The notes: generated from the letters alone by a model not told the origin. Shown: positions 17,103 through 25,896, counted from the stretch's first letter. The stretch is DNA of 64,000 nucleotides from Nitrobacteraceae bacterium AZCC 1564 (GCA_036924835.1 JBAGRR010000001.1:1550001-1614000), one strand, 5' to 3'. Numbers and translations: made by a program.

Positions 17103-18148
17103 ACAGTCTCTCCATTTAACTGGGGCAAAAGCATAACTTTCACAGCCTGACGGCTGCGGGCCAACTCGAATGCCTCCTGCGCATTGCTAAGCGGCTGGCG
17201 ATGGGTGATGAGACGCGACAGCACTTCTGTGTTGGCGGCAAGCAAACGGATCGATTCGCCAAATGCGCGCGAGGTCGTGTCATGGGCAGCGCGCAGTTGT
17301 TTTTTGTCACGAACGAAGCGCGTCAGATCCAGCGTAACGCTGCCAGAATGGATACCAGCCACCACCAGCACACCCCCGGATCGCAATGTCGCGAGGCCAT
17401 CAGTGACGGATCGTGCCACACCAGTGGCTTCGATGACGCGATCAGCAGGCTGGCCGAAGATTCGCTGAACGGCATTCGCGAGACTCTCGCCCGCGAGATC
17501 GACGCAATGAGAGATGCCCATGTCGTGCGCGCGCTGGAGCCGAAGTGCATCGTTAAGGCCCGCGAGCAGCACATTCGCACCACGCTCCTTGGCAACCCAC
17601 GCAACGCCGAGTCCAATGGGACCAGGCCCGAGCACAACAACCCGATCGCCTGGTGCGATCTCGGCCACGTCCGCAGCATTCACCGCAATGGACAGCGGTT
17701 CGGTCAGCGCGGCGATGTCGAGAGGCAGATTGTCGGGGACCGGATGGCAATTAATGGCTGGAACAACGACGCTGTCGGCAAAACCACCGTTGGTGTGGAG
17801 TCCGATGATGCGACGGCTTTGACAGTGCTGCGGCTCGCCTGTTGTGCACACATGACATTTGCCGCATGTCACGGTCGGCCAGCAGACAACGCGGTCGTCT
17901 TGCTTGAGTGACGTGACGCCCTGCCCCACCGCGCGGACGACGCCAGCGAATTCATGGCCGATCGTGATCGGCATCGACGCGGTCATAAACTCGTAACCAG
18001 GTGTCCACTCATAGGCGTGGATATCGCTGCCGCAGATACCGGCGGCGGCAACGTCGATGAGTACTTCACCATCGGCCAATGCTGATGGCGCTGCGAGCGT
18101 GACAAGTTCGGCGCCAAACGCAGCCGCAGTTTTCCGGAACGCAATCAT
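17099..18148 (-). CDS. Zinc-dependent alcohol dehydrogenase (threonine/polyol dehydrogenase-like MDR)
   Basis: A 349-residue zinc MDR enzyme. Catalytic zinc ligands appear as Cys39 (AGICGSDIH) and His65/Glu66 (GHEF). The structural zinc site is Cys95, Cys98, Cys101 and Cys109. The NAD-binding loop is VLGPGPIGLG. Family members oxidise secondary alcohols such as threonine, sorbitol or butanediol to ketones. It is the first gene of the minus-strand unit, directly under the divergent promoter region next to the GntR-type regulator. The gene overlaps the next one by 4 bp. The exact substrate cannot be assigned. Confidence 0.9.
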   Translation of the reverse strand: MIAFRKTAAAFGAELVTLAAPSALADGEVLIDVAAAGICGSDIHAYEWTPGYEFMTASMPITIGHEFAGVVRAVGQGVTSLKQDDRVVCWPTVTCGKCHVCTTGEPQHCQSRRIIGLHTNGGFADSVVVPAINCHPVPDNLPLDIAALTEPLSIAVNAADVAEIAPGDRVVVLGPGPIGLGVAWVAKERGANVLLAGLNDALRLQRAHDMGISHCVDLAGESLANAVQRIFGQPADRVIEATGVARSVTDGLATLRSGGVLVVAGIHSGSVTLDLTRFVRDKKQLRAAHDTTSRAFGESIRLLAANTEVLSRLITHRQPLSNAQEAFELARSRQAVKVMLLPQLNGETV

Positions 18149-18207
18149 GACTCCTCCGCCATCAATCCCCCGGGGACTTGCTCCGTCCGCTCGCGTTACT
18201 GGAATTG

Positions 18208-18233
18208 ATGGTATAATTTATTTGTTATAACAT
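18208..18233. promoter_or_regulatory. Candidate GntR-family operator in the divergent intergenic region
   Basis: The arms ATGGTATAA (18208-18216) and TTATAACAT (18225-18233) form an inverted repeat matching at 8 of 9 positions with an 8-base spacer. The surrounding sequence is AT-rich, unlike the GC-rich neighbours. It lies between the divergent dehydrogenase and GntR genes, where an autoregulating FadR-type repressor would bind. The stretch also contains TATAAT-like strings that could serve as -10 elements. Confidence 0.5.
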
Positions 18234-18262
18234 ATTACTCGCTAAATTCTCACACGAGTCAA

Positions 18263-18991
18263 GTGAACGCTGTAGAAAATGCCGCGATGAGTGCAGAAGA
18301 ATCGGATTGGGCTCGCCCCATCATCAAGGAAAACCTCAGCGAACGGGCCTATTCGAGCCTGCGCGAAGCCTTGATGCGTGGTCAGTTGCGGCCGGGAGAA
18401 AGATTGCGTTTGCGGCCGATGTCGGTGCGCTTCGGCATCAGTGCCACCCCTATGCGCGAAGCGCTGCTGCGGTTGGTCAGCGAAAAAGCGCTGGCCTTGG
18501 ACGCCAGAGGCACAGTCGCGGTCCCAACTTTGACGCTGGATCAGCTGCTGGAAATCCGCACCATCAGAACCGATCTTGAGGGGCGCGCTGCCGCGGAAGC
18601 TGCAAAGATCGCTTCAGACAGCGAGATCGAAGCGCTGGCGGACGTTCACACGCAAATGGCGCTTTGCCATAAACAGGGGCAGTTTGAAAAAGCCATCGAC
18701 TTAAATACGGAATTCCATCTCGACCTTTGCCGACTGGGCCGCCTCCCGGTGCTCTACGATCTGGTCGAAGGACTCTGGGTGCGTTGCGGACCGATCCTCT
18801 CGCATCTTTATGATGGGGCCCCGCCAGAGGATTGGAACGCACATGCTCACTTGCGAATCCTTGCGGCACTTCGCAATCATGATCCGGAGGCGGCGCGTCA
18901 GGCAATTTGCGAAGACATTATCAATGGCGGACAAGGGCTTCTTGCGCACGTCGCCGATAACAGCGACGACACCGCGCCACGCGTCCGCTGA
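18263..18991 (+). CDS. GntR-family transcriptional regulator, FadR/FCD subfamily
   Basis: A 242-residue regulator from a GTG start; an in-frame ATG at 18287 gives 234 residues and is an equally good choice. Residues about 25-90 form the winged helix-turn-helix, with LREALMRGQLRPGERLR and the recognition-helix region FGISATPMREALLRLV. An all-helical FCD ligand-binding domain follows (about 100-225) with acidic/His metal-site-like residues. FadR-type regulators usually repress a neighbouring catabolic operon until a metabolite binds. It is transcribed divergently from the ten-gene oxidoreductase/importer unit, its most likely target. Confidence 0.88.
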   Translation: MNAVENAAMSAEESDWARPIIKENLSERAYSSLREALMRGQLRPGERLRLRPMSVRFGISATPMREALLRLVSEKALALDARGTVAVPTLTLDQLLEIRTIRTDLEGRAAAEAAKIASDSEIEALADVHTQMALCHKQGQFEKAIDLNTEFHLDLCRLGRLPVLYDLVEGLWVRCGPILSHLYDGAPPEDWNAHAHLRILAALRNHDPEAARQAICEDIINGGQGLLAHVADNSDDTAPRVR

Positions 18992-19098
18992 GATTGTTGC
19001 TTGGTGAAGCGCCAATGTCGCTAACTGAGCAGGAAATCCACATGGGTTTCACCGGAGCGCAAACCAGCTAAGCTCTTGATTTATTTGATAGGGAAACG

Positions 19099-19133
19099 GT
19101 GCTCGAACATGGGACCCACTAATTAAGAGTCTC
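19099..19133 (-). other. Degenerate tRNA-Lys(CUU) 3' fragment, old attachment-site scar
   Basis: On the minus strand the bases read as anticodon loop with CUU, variable region and TTCGAGC T-loop, but the T-stem is mismatched and the acceptor end is lost. Bases 19101-19131 match 28 of 31 positions of the better copy at 25600-25630, and similarity continues for about 25 bases to the right with small gaps. It lies in a 315-bp gap between the GntR and Hsp20 genes. I read it as the remnant of an integration site left by an older element. Confidence 0.6.
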
Positions 19134-19306
19134 ATTCCTATTTAGATAATCCGACGCGTTATCTCTAAATTTCCGGAATTTCGGCCTACCTAGATCTATA
19201 GGTTAGGCGCAAACTGTAAATTGCAGTCACGGTTCTCTCCCAATCTGCAACCAGACTGTTATGAGCGTGCGCTACCACGTTTACACCCACCGCCGGGAGG
19301 AAACGT

Positions 19307-19714
19307 ATGTCATCGAGAGATCCCCTCAACTGGATGCTATCCGAGGCGATCGAGCAGATAGCTCGAGCCGAACGCATGCACCGGCAGTTCTTCAGCTTGA
19401 AGGGAGCAGCCGAACCTCGGCTATCGAGCTGGGAACCTCCGATTGATGTACTTGAGACCGACGACGAAGTTCTCATATTCGTGGCGCTGCCTGGCGTCGA
19501 TCCGGACAAAGTCGAGGCCATCATCGCGGATGGTGCGATTGTGGTCAGTGGCCAGCGCGTGGTGCCCGAAGAATTGCGCAATGCGCTCATTCATCGCCTC
19601 GAACTTCCACAGGGCCGCTTCGAACGCCGGATCGCCCTTCCTCCGGGACGCTACGCTGTCAGCCGCTTCGCGGTGAACGGATGCATCGTCCTTCGTCTTG
19701 CGAAATCGGCGTGA
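19307..19714 (+). CDS. Hsp20/alpha-crystallin family small heat-shock protein
   Basis: A 135-residue small heat-shock protein. The alpha-crystallin domain begins around residue 40 (PPIDVLETDDEVLIFVALPGVDPD) and ends with the beta-strand sequence RFAVNGCIVLRLAKS. The start ATG has a good ribosome binding site (GGGAGGAAA). It would act as an ATP-independent holdase in the cytoplasm. The stop is 8 bp before the ATG chosen for lon, so chaperone and protease are probably co-expressed. I saw no clear ROSE-type RNA thermometer in its leader. Confidence 0.9.
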   Translation: MSSRDPLNWMLSEAIEQIARAERMHRQFFSLKGAAEPRLSSWEPPIDVLETDDEVLIFVALPGVDPDKVEAIIADGAIVVSGQRVVPEELRNALIHRLELPQGRFERRIALPPGRYAVSRFAVNGCIVLRLAKSA

Positions 19715-19722
19715 GAGCAGCC

Positions 19723-22101
19723 ATGGCATCTGAAGAAACCATCGTCTCCCCAAGTCAAGCCAGTTCCGACGCAGTTCGCATTCCGGACGATGCCCTCATT
19801 ATCGTGCCGGTTCGGAATGTTGTTCTTTTCCCCGGCGTCGTTGCCCCCATCACGATTGCGAGGCCTAAATCGGTCGCGGCGGCCCAGCAGGCTTTGCGTG
19901 AACAGCGGTCAATCGGAATTCTGCTACAACGAGATGTGGAGATTGAAGAGCCTGGACCAAGCGACCTGTATCGCGTTTGCACTGTCGCCAACATCCTTCG
20001 CTACATCACCGCGCCAGACGGGACCCATCACGTCATCTGCCAAGGTGTTCAGCGCGCCCGCATCGTCGACTTCCTTCCTGGCACGCCGTTTCTCGCTGCG
20101 CGTGTTCTGAATGTGCCCGAGCCGACCACCACGTCTCCCGAAATCGAGGCTCGTTTCCTCAATCTGCAACGGCAGGCAATTGAAGCGATCCAGTTGCTAC
20201 CGCAGGCGCCGCAAGAGCTGGTCGCTGCCTTCCAGGCAACGACCTCGCCTGCCGCGCTTGCCGACCTTGCAACGTCCTACATGGACATCAAGCCGCAGGA
20301 GAAGCAGGAGATCCTGGAGACGATCGACCTCTCTCTCCGCATGGATAAGGTTTCGCGTTATCTGGCTGAGCGGCTCGAAGTTCTGCGGCTCACCAACGAG
20401 ATTGGGCAGCAGACCAAAGCTGCCTTCGACGAACGCCAGCGCGAGGCTATTCTTCGCGAACAGATGGCAACCATTCAGCGCCAACTCGGAGAAGGCGACG
20501 GCAAAGGCCAAGAAGTCGCGGAACTGACCGAGGCGATAGCAAAGGCGCAGATGCCGCCGGAAGCTGATAGCCAAGCTCGTAAAGAGTTGCGCCGCTATGA
20601 GCGCATGCCGGAATCGTCCGCGGAATCCGGCATGGTCCGCAGTTATCTCGATTGGCTGGTCGAGCTGCCATGGGGCTTGGCGCCGGAAAAGCCAATCGAC
20701 ATTACCGAAGCTCGCCGCATTCTGGACGAGGACCATTATGGCCTGGAGAAGATCAAGCGCCGGATCATCGAATATCTGGCAGTGCGCAAGCTCGCGCCGC
20801 AAGGAAAGGCGCCCATCCTCTGCTTCGTTGGACCGCCCGGTGTCGGCAAGACGTCGCTGGGTCAATCGATCGCGCGGGCTTTAGGCCGGCCGTTCGTGCG
20901 TGTCAGCCTCGGCGGCGTTCACGACGAGGCCGAAATCCGCGGCCATCGGCGCACCTACATCGGCGCTCTTCCGGGCAATATTATACAGGGCATCAAGAAG
21001 GCTGGTGCGCGAAATTGCGTTATGATGCTGGACGAAATCGACAAGATGGGACGTGGCATCCAAGGCGATCCTTCGGCCGCGATGCTCGAAGTGCTAGATC
21101 CGGAGCAGAATTCTACTTTCCGCGACAACTATCTCGGCGTTCCTTTCGACCTCTCTCGTGTTGCCTTCATCACGACGGCCAATATGCTCGATACCATCCC
21201 GGGTCCGCTCCTCGATCGCATGGAGATCATCAGCCTGCCCGGCTACACCGAGGACGAGAAGTTCGAAATCGCGCGGCGTTATCTCGTGCGCCGTCAGCTC
21301 GAAGCCAACGGGTTGACACCAGAGCAGGCCGAAATCGAGCCCGAAGCGCTGAGATTGATCATCAAAGGATATACGCGCGAAGCCGGGGTCCGCTCACTGG
21401 AGCGCGAGATCGGTCGAGCATTACGCTACGCCGCGGTGAAAATCGCCGAAGGAACGACAAACAAAGTCACCATCGAGACCAAGGACCTCACCGCAGTCTT
21501 GGGGCAGCCCCGCTTCGAAGGCGAAATCGCGCTGCGCACCAGCATTCCCGGCGTTGCCACGGGCCTCGCGTGGACACCAGTCGGCGGCGACATCCTGTTT
21601 ATCGAGGCGACACGTGTGGCTGGAAAGGGCGGACTTATTCTGACGGGGCAACTCGGCGACGTCATGCGCGAGAGCGCTCAGGCGGCGATGACGCTGGTAA
21701 AGAGCCGCGCAGGCGAGCTGGGTGTCGATCCCTCGGTTTTCGAGAAAAACGATATTCATGTTCACGTCCCCGCCGGGGCTACACCGAAAGACGGTCCGAG
21801 CGCAGGCGTTGCGATGTTTACTGCACTCGCCTCGCTGTTGACCAATCGCACCGTCCGAAAAGACACGGCGATGACGGGCGAAATTTCGTTGCGCGGTCTG
21901 GTGCTTCCGGTTGGTGGCATCAAGGAAAAGGTGGTGGCGGCTGCAGCGGCGGGCCTCACCCGCGTTATGCTGCCGGCGCGCAATCGCCGCGACTTCGATG
22001 ACATCCCTCAAGGCGCCCGCGAAAAGCTGGAATTTATCTGGCTTGAACGGGTCGATGACGCTATCGCCGCAGCTTTGGAGAAGTCGCAACCGAGCGAGTA
22101 A
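19723..22101 (+). CDS. lon: ATP-dependent protease Lon
   Basis: A 792-residue LonA protease. The N-terminal substrate-binding domain starts [13 protein letters not shown]. The AAA+ domain has Walker A GPPGVGKT (370-377) and Walker [10 protein letters not shown]. The C-terminal serine protease domain has the catalytic dyad Ser693 (KDGPSAG) and Lys734 (GGIKEK). The frame is open to an ATG at 19681, but that overlaps the Hsp20 gene; the ATG at 19723 is preferred. It degrades damaged and regulatory proteins in the cytoplasm. The pairing with Hsp20 and the position between two tRNA fragments suggest it is an accessory second copy rather than the housekeeping lon. A genome-wide copy count would settle that. 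Confidence 0.95.
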   Translation: MASEETIVSPSQASSDAVRIPDDALIIVPVRNVVLFPGVVAPITIARPKSVAAAQQALREQRSIGILLQRDVEIEEPGPSDLYRVCTVANILRYITAPDGTHHVICQGVQRARIVDFLPGTPFLAARVLNVPEPTTTSPEIEARFLNLQRQAIEAIQLLPQAPQELVAAFQATTSPAALADLATSYMDIKPQEKQEILETIDLSLRMDKVSRYLAERLEVLRLTNEIGQQTKAAFDERQREAILREQMATIQRQLGEGDGKGQEVAELTEAIAKAQMPPEADSQARKELRRYERMPESSAESGMVRSYLDWLVELPWGLAPEKPIDITEARRILDEDHYGLEKIKRRIIEYLAVRKLAPQGKAPILCFVGPPGVGKTSLGQSIARALGRPFVRVSLGGVHDEAEIRGHRRTYIGALPGNIIQGIKKAGARNCVMMLDEIDKMGRGIQGDPSAAMLEVLDPEQNSTFRDNYLGVPFDLSRVAFITTANMLDTIPGPLLDRMEIISLPGYTEDEKFEIARRYLVRRQLEANGLTPEQAEIEPEALRLIIKGYTREAGVRSLEREIGRALRYAAVKIAEGTTNKVTIETKDLTAVLGQPRFEGEIALRTSIPGVATGLAWTPVGGDILFIEATRVAGKGGLILTGQLGDVMRESAQAAMTLVKSRAGELGVDPSVFEKNDIHVHVPAGATPKDGPSAGVAMFTALASLLTNRTVRKDTAMTGEISLRGLVLPVGGIKEKVVAAAAAGLTRVMLPARNRRDFDDIPQGAREKLEFIWLERVDDAIAAALEKSQPSE

Positions 22102-22409
22102 TGAATCGGCATCGGGCCGGAGGCAGCTTCAGGGCTATTCTTGCTTGGCTTGACCGAGACACCCTCTTGAAGCGCATCGAAACGGAAATTGACATGCTGC
22201 CTCAACCTCTATTGGCGCTTTCTGAGGAGGACAAGGCATCTCGATTGCAAGAGGTTCAAGCGGCTCTGTTCAAGCTCGAACTCCAAGAGGAAGCAGCAAT
22301 CGGAATGGCATTGGAGTCCGGGATCGAACTCGCTCGACGACCTGACGCTGATCCGGCTGCCATCCTTGGATCGGTCGTCGGTAAAGCAGCTGCACGCGCT
22401 GCTGCATAG
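22101..22409 (+). CDS. Small helical protein of unknown function
   Basis: A 102-residue protein whose ATG overlaps the lon stop (TAATG). The region from about residue 22 (LKRIETEIDMLPQPLLALSEEDK) to 75 is helical and charged, resembling small rhizobial proteins of about 60-90 residues with a Pro-containing start and a Leu/Glu-rich coiled segment. A shorter form starting at the ATG at 22194 is possible. I do not recognise a function. Tight coupling to lon suggests co-expression. Confidence 0.55.
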   Translation: MNRHRAGGSFRAILAWLDRDTLLKRIETEIDMLPQPLLALSEEDKASRLQEVQAALFKLELQEEAAIGMALESGIELARRPDADPAAILGSVVGKAAARAAA

Positions 22410-22668
22410 ACATTATCGCTCAGTGCTGAGCCATCACGGCATTGGCCGCGATCCGGCTGCGGCGGAGCCGGGGCGGACCACTGGGCAGGTGTCCGCTTCA
22501 TAGGAAATAACAGCCCAGAGCCCGCAGTCCTATCCTTTCCGGTGGCGTGGCGGGCACGGCAAAAGAGAAATAATGCGCGCTAGGTCCCGTACTCGCAAAT
22601 CCGGATTGTCTTCTTCTTAGGGTAAAGCAGACATGGCTTGACCTGCTGGGAAACATCCGCAAATGGAG

Positions 22669-22977
22669 CTAGGCATATTTGCTGCGGATAGCTCGATGAA
22701 AATCATCCAGTGATATGTTTTCATCAAGGTTAAGTAGTTCGTTGTTCGACCATGGCGACAGGCCGTACCCTTGCGCTGTTGACGTCGCCCCCCCGAAGAA
22801 CATTTCAGAGTGCACATAATCTGGCGGCGAAGCGCCATCGGTTGACAGGTGCATGTATTTAAGATGGGGCCACTGAGACACAGCGATCTTTATTGATTTT
22901 ATGACTTCTTTTGCGGGAAGGGCGGCACCGATCCAAATCGCTTCGTCATCCTCTGGCCTAATCAGTCTTAGCGCGAT
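22669..22977 (-). pseudogene. Displaced C-terminal half of the two-TM protein (frameshifted)
   Basis: The minus-strand frame opening directly after a TAG at 22978-22980 encodes about 102 residues with strong protein character. It has an acidic/aromatic start (RPEDDEAIWIGAALP), a segment with LKYMHLSTDG, and FFGGATSTA. It continues the topic of the upstream ORF, whose own frame stops at 22958. Both frames are open over 22958-22977, so a single +1 shift there restores one protein of roughly 255 residues. There is no start codon at the right place for independent translation. I treat it as the separated end of a broken gene, or less likely a programmed-frameshift product. Confidence 0.6.
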
Positions 22978-23437
22978 CTACTCTGTAAATCTTAGCCCTA
23001 AAGCCGGCCTCTTCTAGGGCGCGAATCAATCCATGTGCGCCCGGCAAATTTGAGACGCTAATCAGGAACGATGCTTGGCCCTTCTTTCGCAATTCCGATG
23101 TCTTTAGATTTCTTTGTACCTTTGACGGTACAGTGATTTGCTCGCTTCTAATAAGGCCAGATGAATACGCGTTTTTATCCCTAAGCCACTGCGCATACTC
23201 CTTTCCTTCCTGCAAATGAGGACGGAAAACGGTCAGCATGAGGGTCACGCACCCCAAAACCGATACAACCACGACTGAGGTGAATATAACGAGATAACCG
23301 GCCGCCCATTCAGGGCTTTTGATATTAGCTGCACCCGTCAGAAGGATGGAGACCAAAAGGACCAGCATGGCAAACCATGCTGCCATCAACTGAAACGGGC
23401 TAGTGATCTTCTCAGGGATCAGCTTTGTACCCGCCAT
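22958..23437 (-). CDS. Two-TM membrane protein, probably truncated by frameshift
   Basis: A 159-residue protein with two hydrophobic segments (about 17-38 and 46-70), then a cytoplasmic region with a basic linker and a small alpha/beta stretch (ISVSNLPGAHGLIRALEEAGFRAKIYRVDR). The alpha/beta stretch ends abruptly at the stop, and matching sequence continues in the next frame down to 22669. The N-terminal part may still be made. I know of proteins with this layout only as uncharacterised families. It lies between Lon and the toxin-antitoxin-like pair in an accessory segment. Confidence 0.6.
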   Translation of the reverse strand: MAGTKLIPEKITSPFQLMAAWFAMLVLLVSILLTGAANIKSPEWAAGYLVIFTSVVVVSVLGCVTLMLTVFRPHLQEGKEYAQWLRDKNAYSSGLIRSEQITVPSKVQRNLKTSELRKKGQASFLISVSNLPGAHGLIRALEEAGFRAKIYRVDRAKTD

Positions 23438-23593
23438 TTGCTATTCCAAGAGTCATTAAACGACAGGCCAGACAATCAATATCAAAAAGACTGTGACTGA
23501 TTCGACCGTTTCCACATAATAAGCATCAGTTAGTTAGCACACTATAAAGTAGAACGGATGTCCACTTCCGCCGCATCGAGATGGTGCGCGCGA

Positions 23594-24094
23594 CTAAGCT
23601 GGGATTTTGAACGTAAAGGAGGCCGCCATCGACCGAAGCGCCTCGTAAGGCGTGGTGCATTCTATGTCGAAAGCTTTACAGACATCAGGAATCGGAACCC
23701 TATTCTTCGAATCAGGAGCCGAGACCTCGTGTGTCACAACCTTCGCGCCTACAATTTTCGCTTTTGCAATCAGCCAAGGATCGGCACCGGATAGAAATTT
23801 CGCCTTTGCCGCCTGCTTAAATGCGCCAAGGTTCACGAAGTTCGCTACGCTCTGAAAGAACTTCTGGGTTGAAGCATCGTCGACCTTCAAAAACCATGGC
23901 TCAGTCCGACGAGCATTTGCCCACTTTGCTAGTTCGTCCCTACCTTGCCTCAACTCATCGCAAACATTCACAATGCTTCCCGCATCGGCCTTCGCGACGT
24001 GATCCATCCAATCCCAGAAGCCAGGACAAATATCAAATGCGTAATATCGGTTTTTGGCTTCAATGAAGACATTACTGTCGAACAAATACTTCAC
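23594..24094 (-). CDS. PIN-domain protein, DUF4411 type, putative toxin
   Basis: A 166-residue protein with the PIN-like start KYLFDSNVFIEAKNRYY. Asp6 would be the first metal ligand, and a central acidic segment and a SGADPWLIAKAK stretch supply further acidic residues. DUF4411 proteins are PIN-like putative ribonucleases found beside XRE/ImmA genes. Its start overlaps the end of that gene by 4 bp, so the pair is translationally coupled, antitoxin first. RNase activity is inferred from the fold. Confidence 0.82.
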   Translation of the reverse strand: MKYLFDSNVFIEAKNRYYAFDICPGFWDWMDHVAKADAGSIVNVCDELRQGRDELAKWANARRTEPWFLKVDDASTQKFFQSVANFVNLGAFKQAAKAKFLSGADPWLIAKAKIVGAKVVTHEVSAPDSKNRVPIPDVCKAFDIECTTPYEALRSMAASFTFKIPA

Positions 24095-25254
24095 TTCGCA
24101 ATCGCCTTTCTGAAGTACTTAACGACCGATGCGGGCTGCATGTTGAGCAAAGTGCCTGCATCGCGGAGCAGCGTATCGCCGGCGATCGCTCGCGAAACCA
24201 CGGCGCGAGTAAATCTAGTGCCGTTCCGCATGGGCAGAGTGTTGTAGAAATTTCCACCCTCACTCTCGGATTTGCTCTCCTCCTCCCAGCGCGCCTCTTC
24301 GCGCCGGTAAAACATCGCATAATCCGACTCGACGACTTTACCGAGATCTAGCGCGCGGCGAGCAATCACGACGCGACTGACTTTAAAAAATCTAGAAAGA
24401 AAATCGTAGTTGTCCGACGCACTTCTATTTTCAGACCAAGCTTGATTGAAAGCTTCCGCTGGTACGACAACTTCCGCAGCAACTCTGTTACAGGCTATCT
24501 CCGTCGCACGGCTTGTTCCGTAGTCCTTTCGACCGATGTCTAAGTTGGATATACCGCTCGAGCCGAACCAGATGTGAGCAATCTCGTGCGCGAATGTGAA
24601 TATCTGTGCTGCAAGTGCATCTTTGCCATTGATAAAAACTAGTGGGGCGAAGGAATCGGCGATGGCGAAGCCTCGAAATTGTCGGACGCTAAGAGGCCGA
24701 TGTGTATTGCTTCCAACTATGCCACTTCGCATCATCCAGATACCCCTGCTCTCAGCGTGATCTATCAGCAGTCGCAGGTAGCTTTCCCAATTTGGCGAGG
24801 CTTGCGCGGCTCCGTCGAGATCAAGGGTCTTGCGGATGTCAGCCGCAACCTCGGAAGCGTTGTGGGTAATTTTGAACTTGGCCACGAACGGCAGCGGATC
24901 CTGTCCGTGCTGAACAAGATGATCCACAAACCAACCATGCTTGAACAGAACGTCTTCCAGTAAATCTCGGGTATTAGAATTCAGAGGTTCTGCGGGTCCG
25001 CTTCCTACTGTCCGCAAATCTGGCAGAGGAAGTTCATCCGCGGGAGGCTGGGGTAAAAAGAGGTAGCCAAATGGCACGTTGGTGACACTTGCGAGCCGCA
25101 AGGCTTGCTTAAAGGTGGGCTGCTCTTTGCCCGTCTCCCAGTCAACGACGCGATCAGGTTTTTGGCCTACTTTCTTGGCCAACTGTTCTCGAGGCATAGC
25201 GGCGCGCTCCCGCGCCCACTTCAACAATTCGCCGTTGATGAATGCCTTAGACAT
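24091..25254 (-). CDS. XRE helix-turn-helix and ImmA/IrrE metallopeptidase fusion, putative antitoxin
   Basis: A 387-residue two-domain protein. Residues about 5-70 form an XRE-type helix-turn-helix (REQLAKKVGQKPDRVVDWE). The ImmA/IrrE peptidase follows, with zinc motif HEIAH at residues 223-227 (His223, Glu224, His227). The C-terminal 100 residues resemble the extension usual in DUF955-type regulators paired with PIN toxins. Such proteins repress their operon and are thought to cleave a partner under stress. It precedes the PIN gene with a 4-bp overlap. Confidence 0.87.
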   Translation of the reverse strand: MSKAFINGELLKWARERAAMPREQLAKKVGQKPDRVVDWETGKEQPTFKQALRLASVTNVPFGYLFLPQPPADELPLPDLRTVGSGPAEPLNSNTRDLLEDVLFKHGWFVDHLVQHGQDPLPFVAKFKITHNASEVAADIRKTLDLDGAAQASPNWESYLRLLIDHAESRGIWMMRSGIVGSNTHRPLSVRQFRGFAIADSFAPLVFINGKDALAAQIFTFAHEIAHIWFGSSGISNLDIGRKDYGTSRATEIACNRVAAEVVVPAEAFNQAWSENRSASDNYDFLSRFFKVSRVVIARRALDLGKVVESDYAMFYRREEARWEEESKSESEGGNFYNTLPMRNGTRFTRAVVSRAIAGDTLLRDAGTLLNMQPASVVKYFRKAIAK

Positions 25255-25583
25255 GCCGATTTCCCGCTAAAGCCTTACATACCCGAACCGATTTAGGAAT
25301 TGGTTTCTAGCGGCGGAGCACCCGCTTCCCCCACGGTGGGGCAGGATTTCTCGCCTGATCCTTGAGCTGGCACCAGAGACCGACGATCCTTGCCGGGATC
25401 AGCAACGGACTGCGAGCGTACGGCCATTTTCCCGCGATACGCTTGTTGTGACTGTGATAGAGCAGCTTCCCTGCATTATGCGAATTCGCCGCGGAGGACA
25501 GGGAATTGGGAATAAGCAATATTACCTAAATATCGACGCGATATTCAGGCCACCAACTAACTTTTTGATTTTAAGAGGATTTT
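25255..25583. other. Gap without a convincing gene
   Basis: Between the XRE/ImmA gene and the tRNA fragment. A minus-strand frame at 25307-25519 encodes 70 residues with plausible composition (basic, with a PARIVGLWCQ segment) and could be a small gene, but I do not recognise it and saw no clear ribosome binding site. Nothing else stands out. Confidence 0.4.
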
Positions 25584-25630
25584 TGGTGGGCGCACCAGGG
25601 CTCGAACCTGGGACCCGCTGATTAAGAGTC
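25584..25630 (-). other. tRNA-Lys(CUU) 3'-end fragment, left attachment site of the island
   Basis: On the minus strand this reads from the anticodon loop CTCTTAA (anticodon CUU) through the 3' anticodon stem, variable loop, perfect T-arm (CCAGG, TTCGAGC, CCTGG), acceptor TGCGCCC, discriminator A and CCA. The 5' side of the anticodon stem does not pair and no D-arm is present, so it is only the 3' half. This is the classic footprint of an integrase that recombines in the anticodon loop. The orientation places the integrated element to the right of this point. The intact tRNA gene should lie at the other end, beyond 64 kb. Confidence 0.8.
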
Positions 25631-25896
25631 CTATTTTAATTCGTGCGTTATCAACGACTTAGCTTCTAAACGCCAGATAATCTCCGGCAGCAATATCAAT
25701 CACTTACAACCAGATTTCTAAAATTCGCCGAAGCTCTCCAGCCTCGTCGATTGTCTAATTGTGCTGGGTACTACTCTATCGAAATGGTTGCATTCGCTGC
25801 TTGAGGGACCGTAACTGTCCGAAGCGTGCGATGCTGCTGATCGGATGAAGAAAATCGTTCCCCAATAGGAACGGCGGCACAGAGGGCTTGGGGCCG

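Noticed and set aside
19190-19306. ROSE-type RNA thermometer before the Hsp20 gene
   Set aside because: No conserved ROSE 3' motif pairing with the ribosome site was visible in the leader.
20652-22001. Open frame of 449 codons overlapping lon
   Set aside because: Arg-rich shadow of the Lon gene, which has all its catalytic motifs in the other frame.
22958-22977. Programmed +1 frameshift
   Set aside because: The overlap lacks a recognised slippery codon/stop arrangement; mutation or sequencing error is simpler.
25307-25519. 70-codon minus-strand gene
   Set aside because: Composition is plausible, but there is no ribosome site or recognised similarity, so it is only mentioned in the gap entry.
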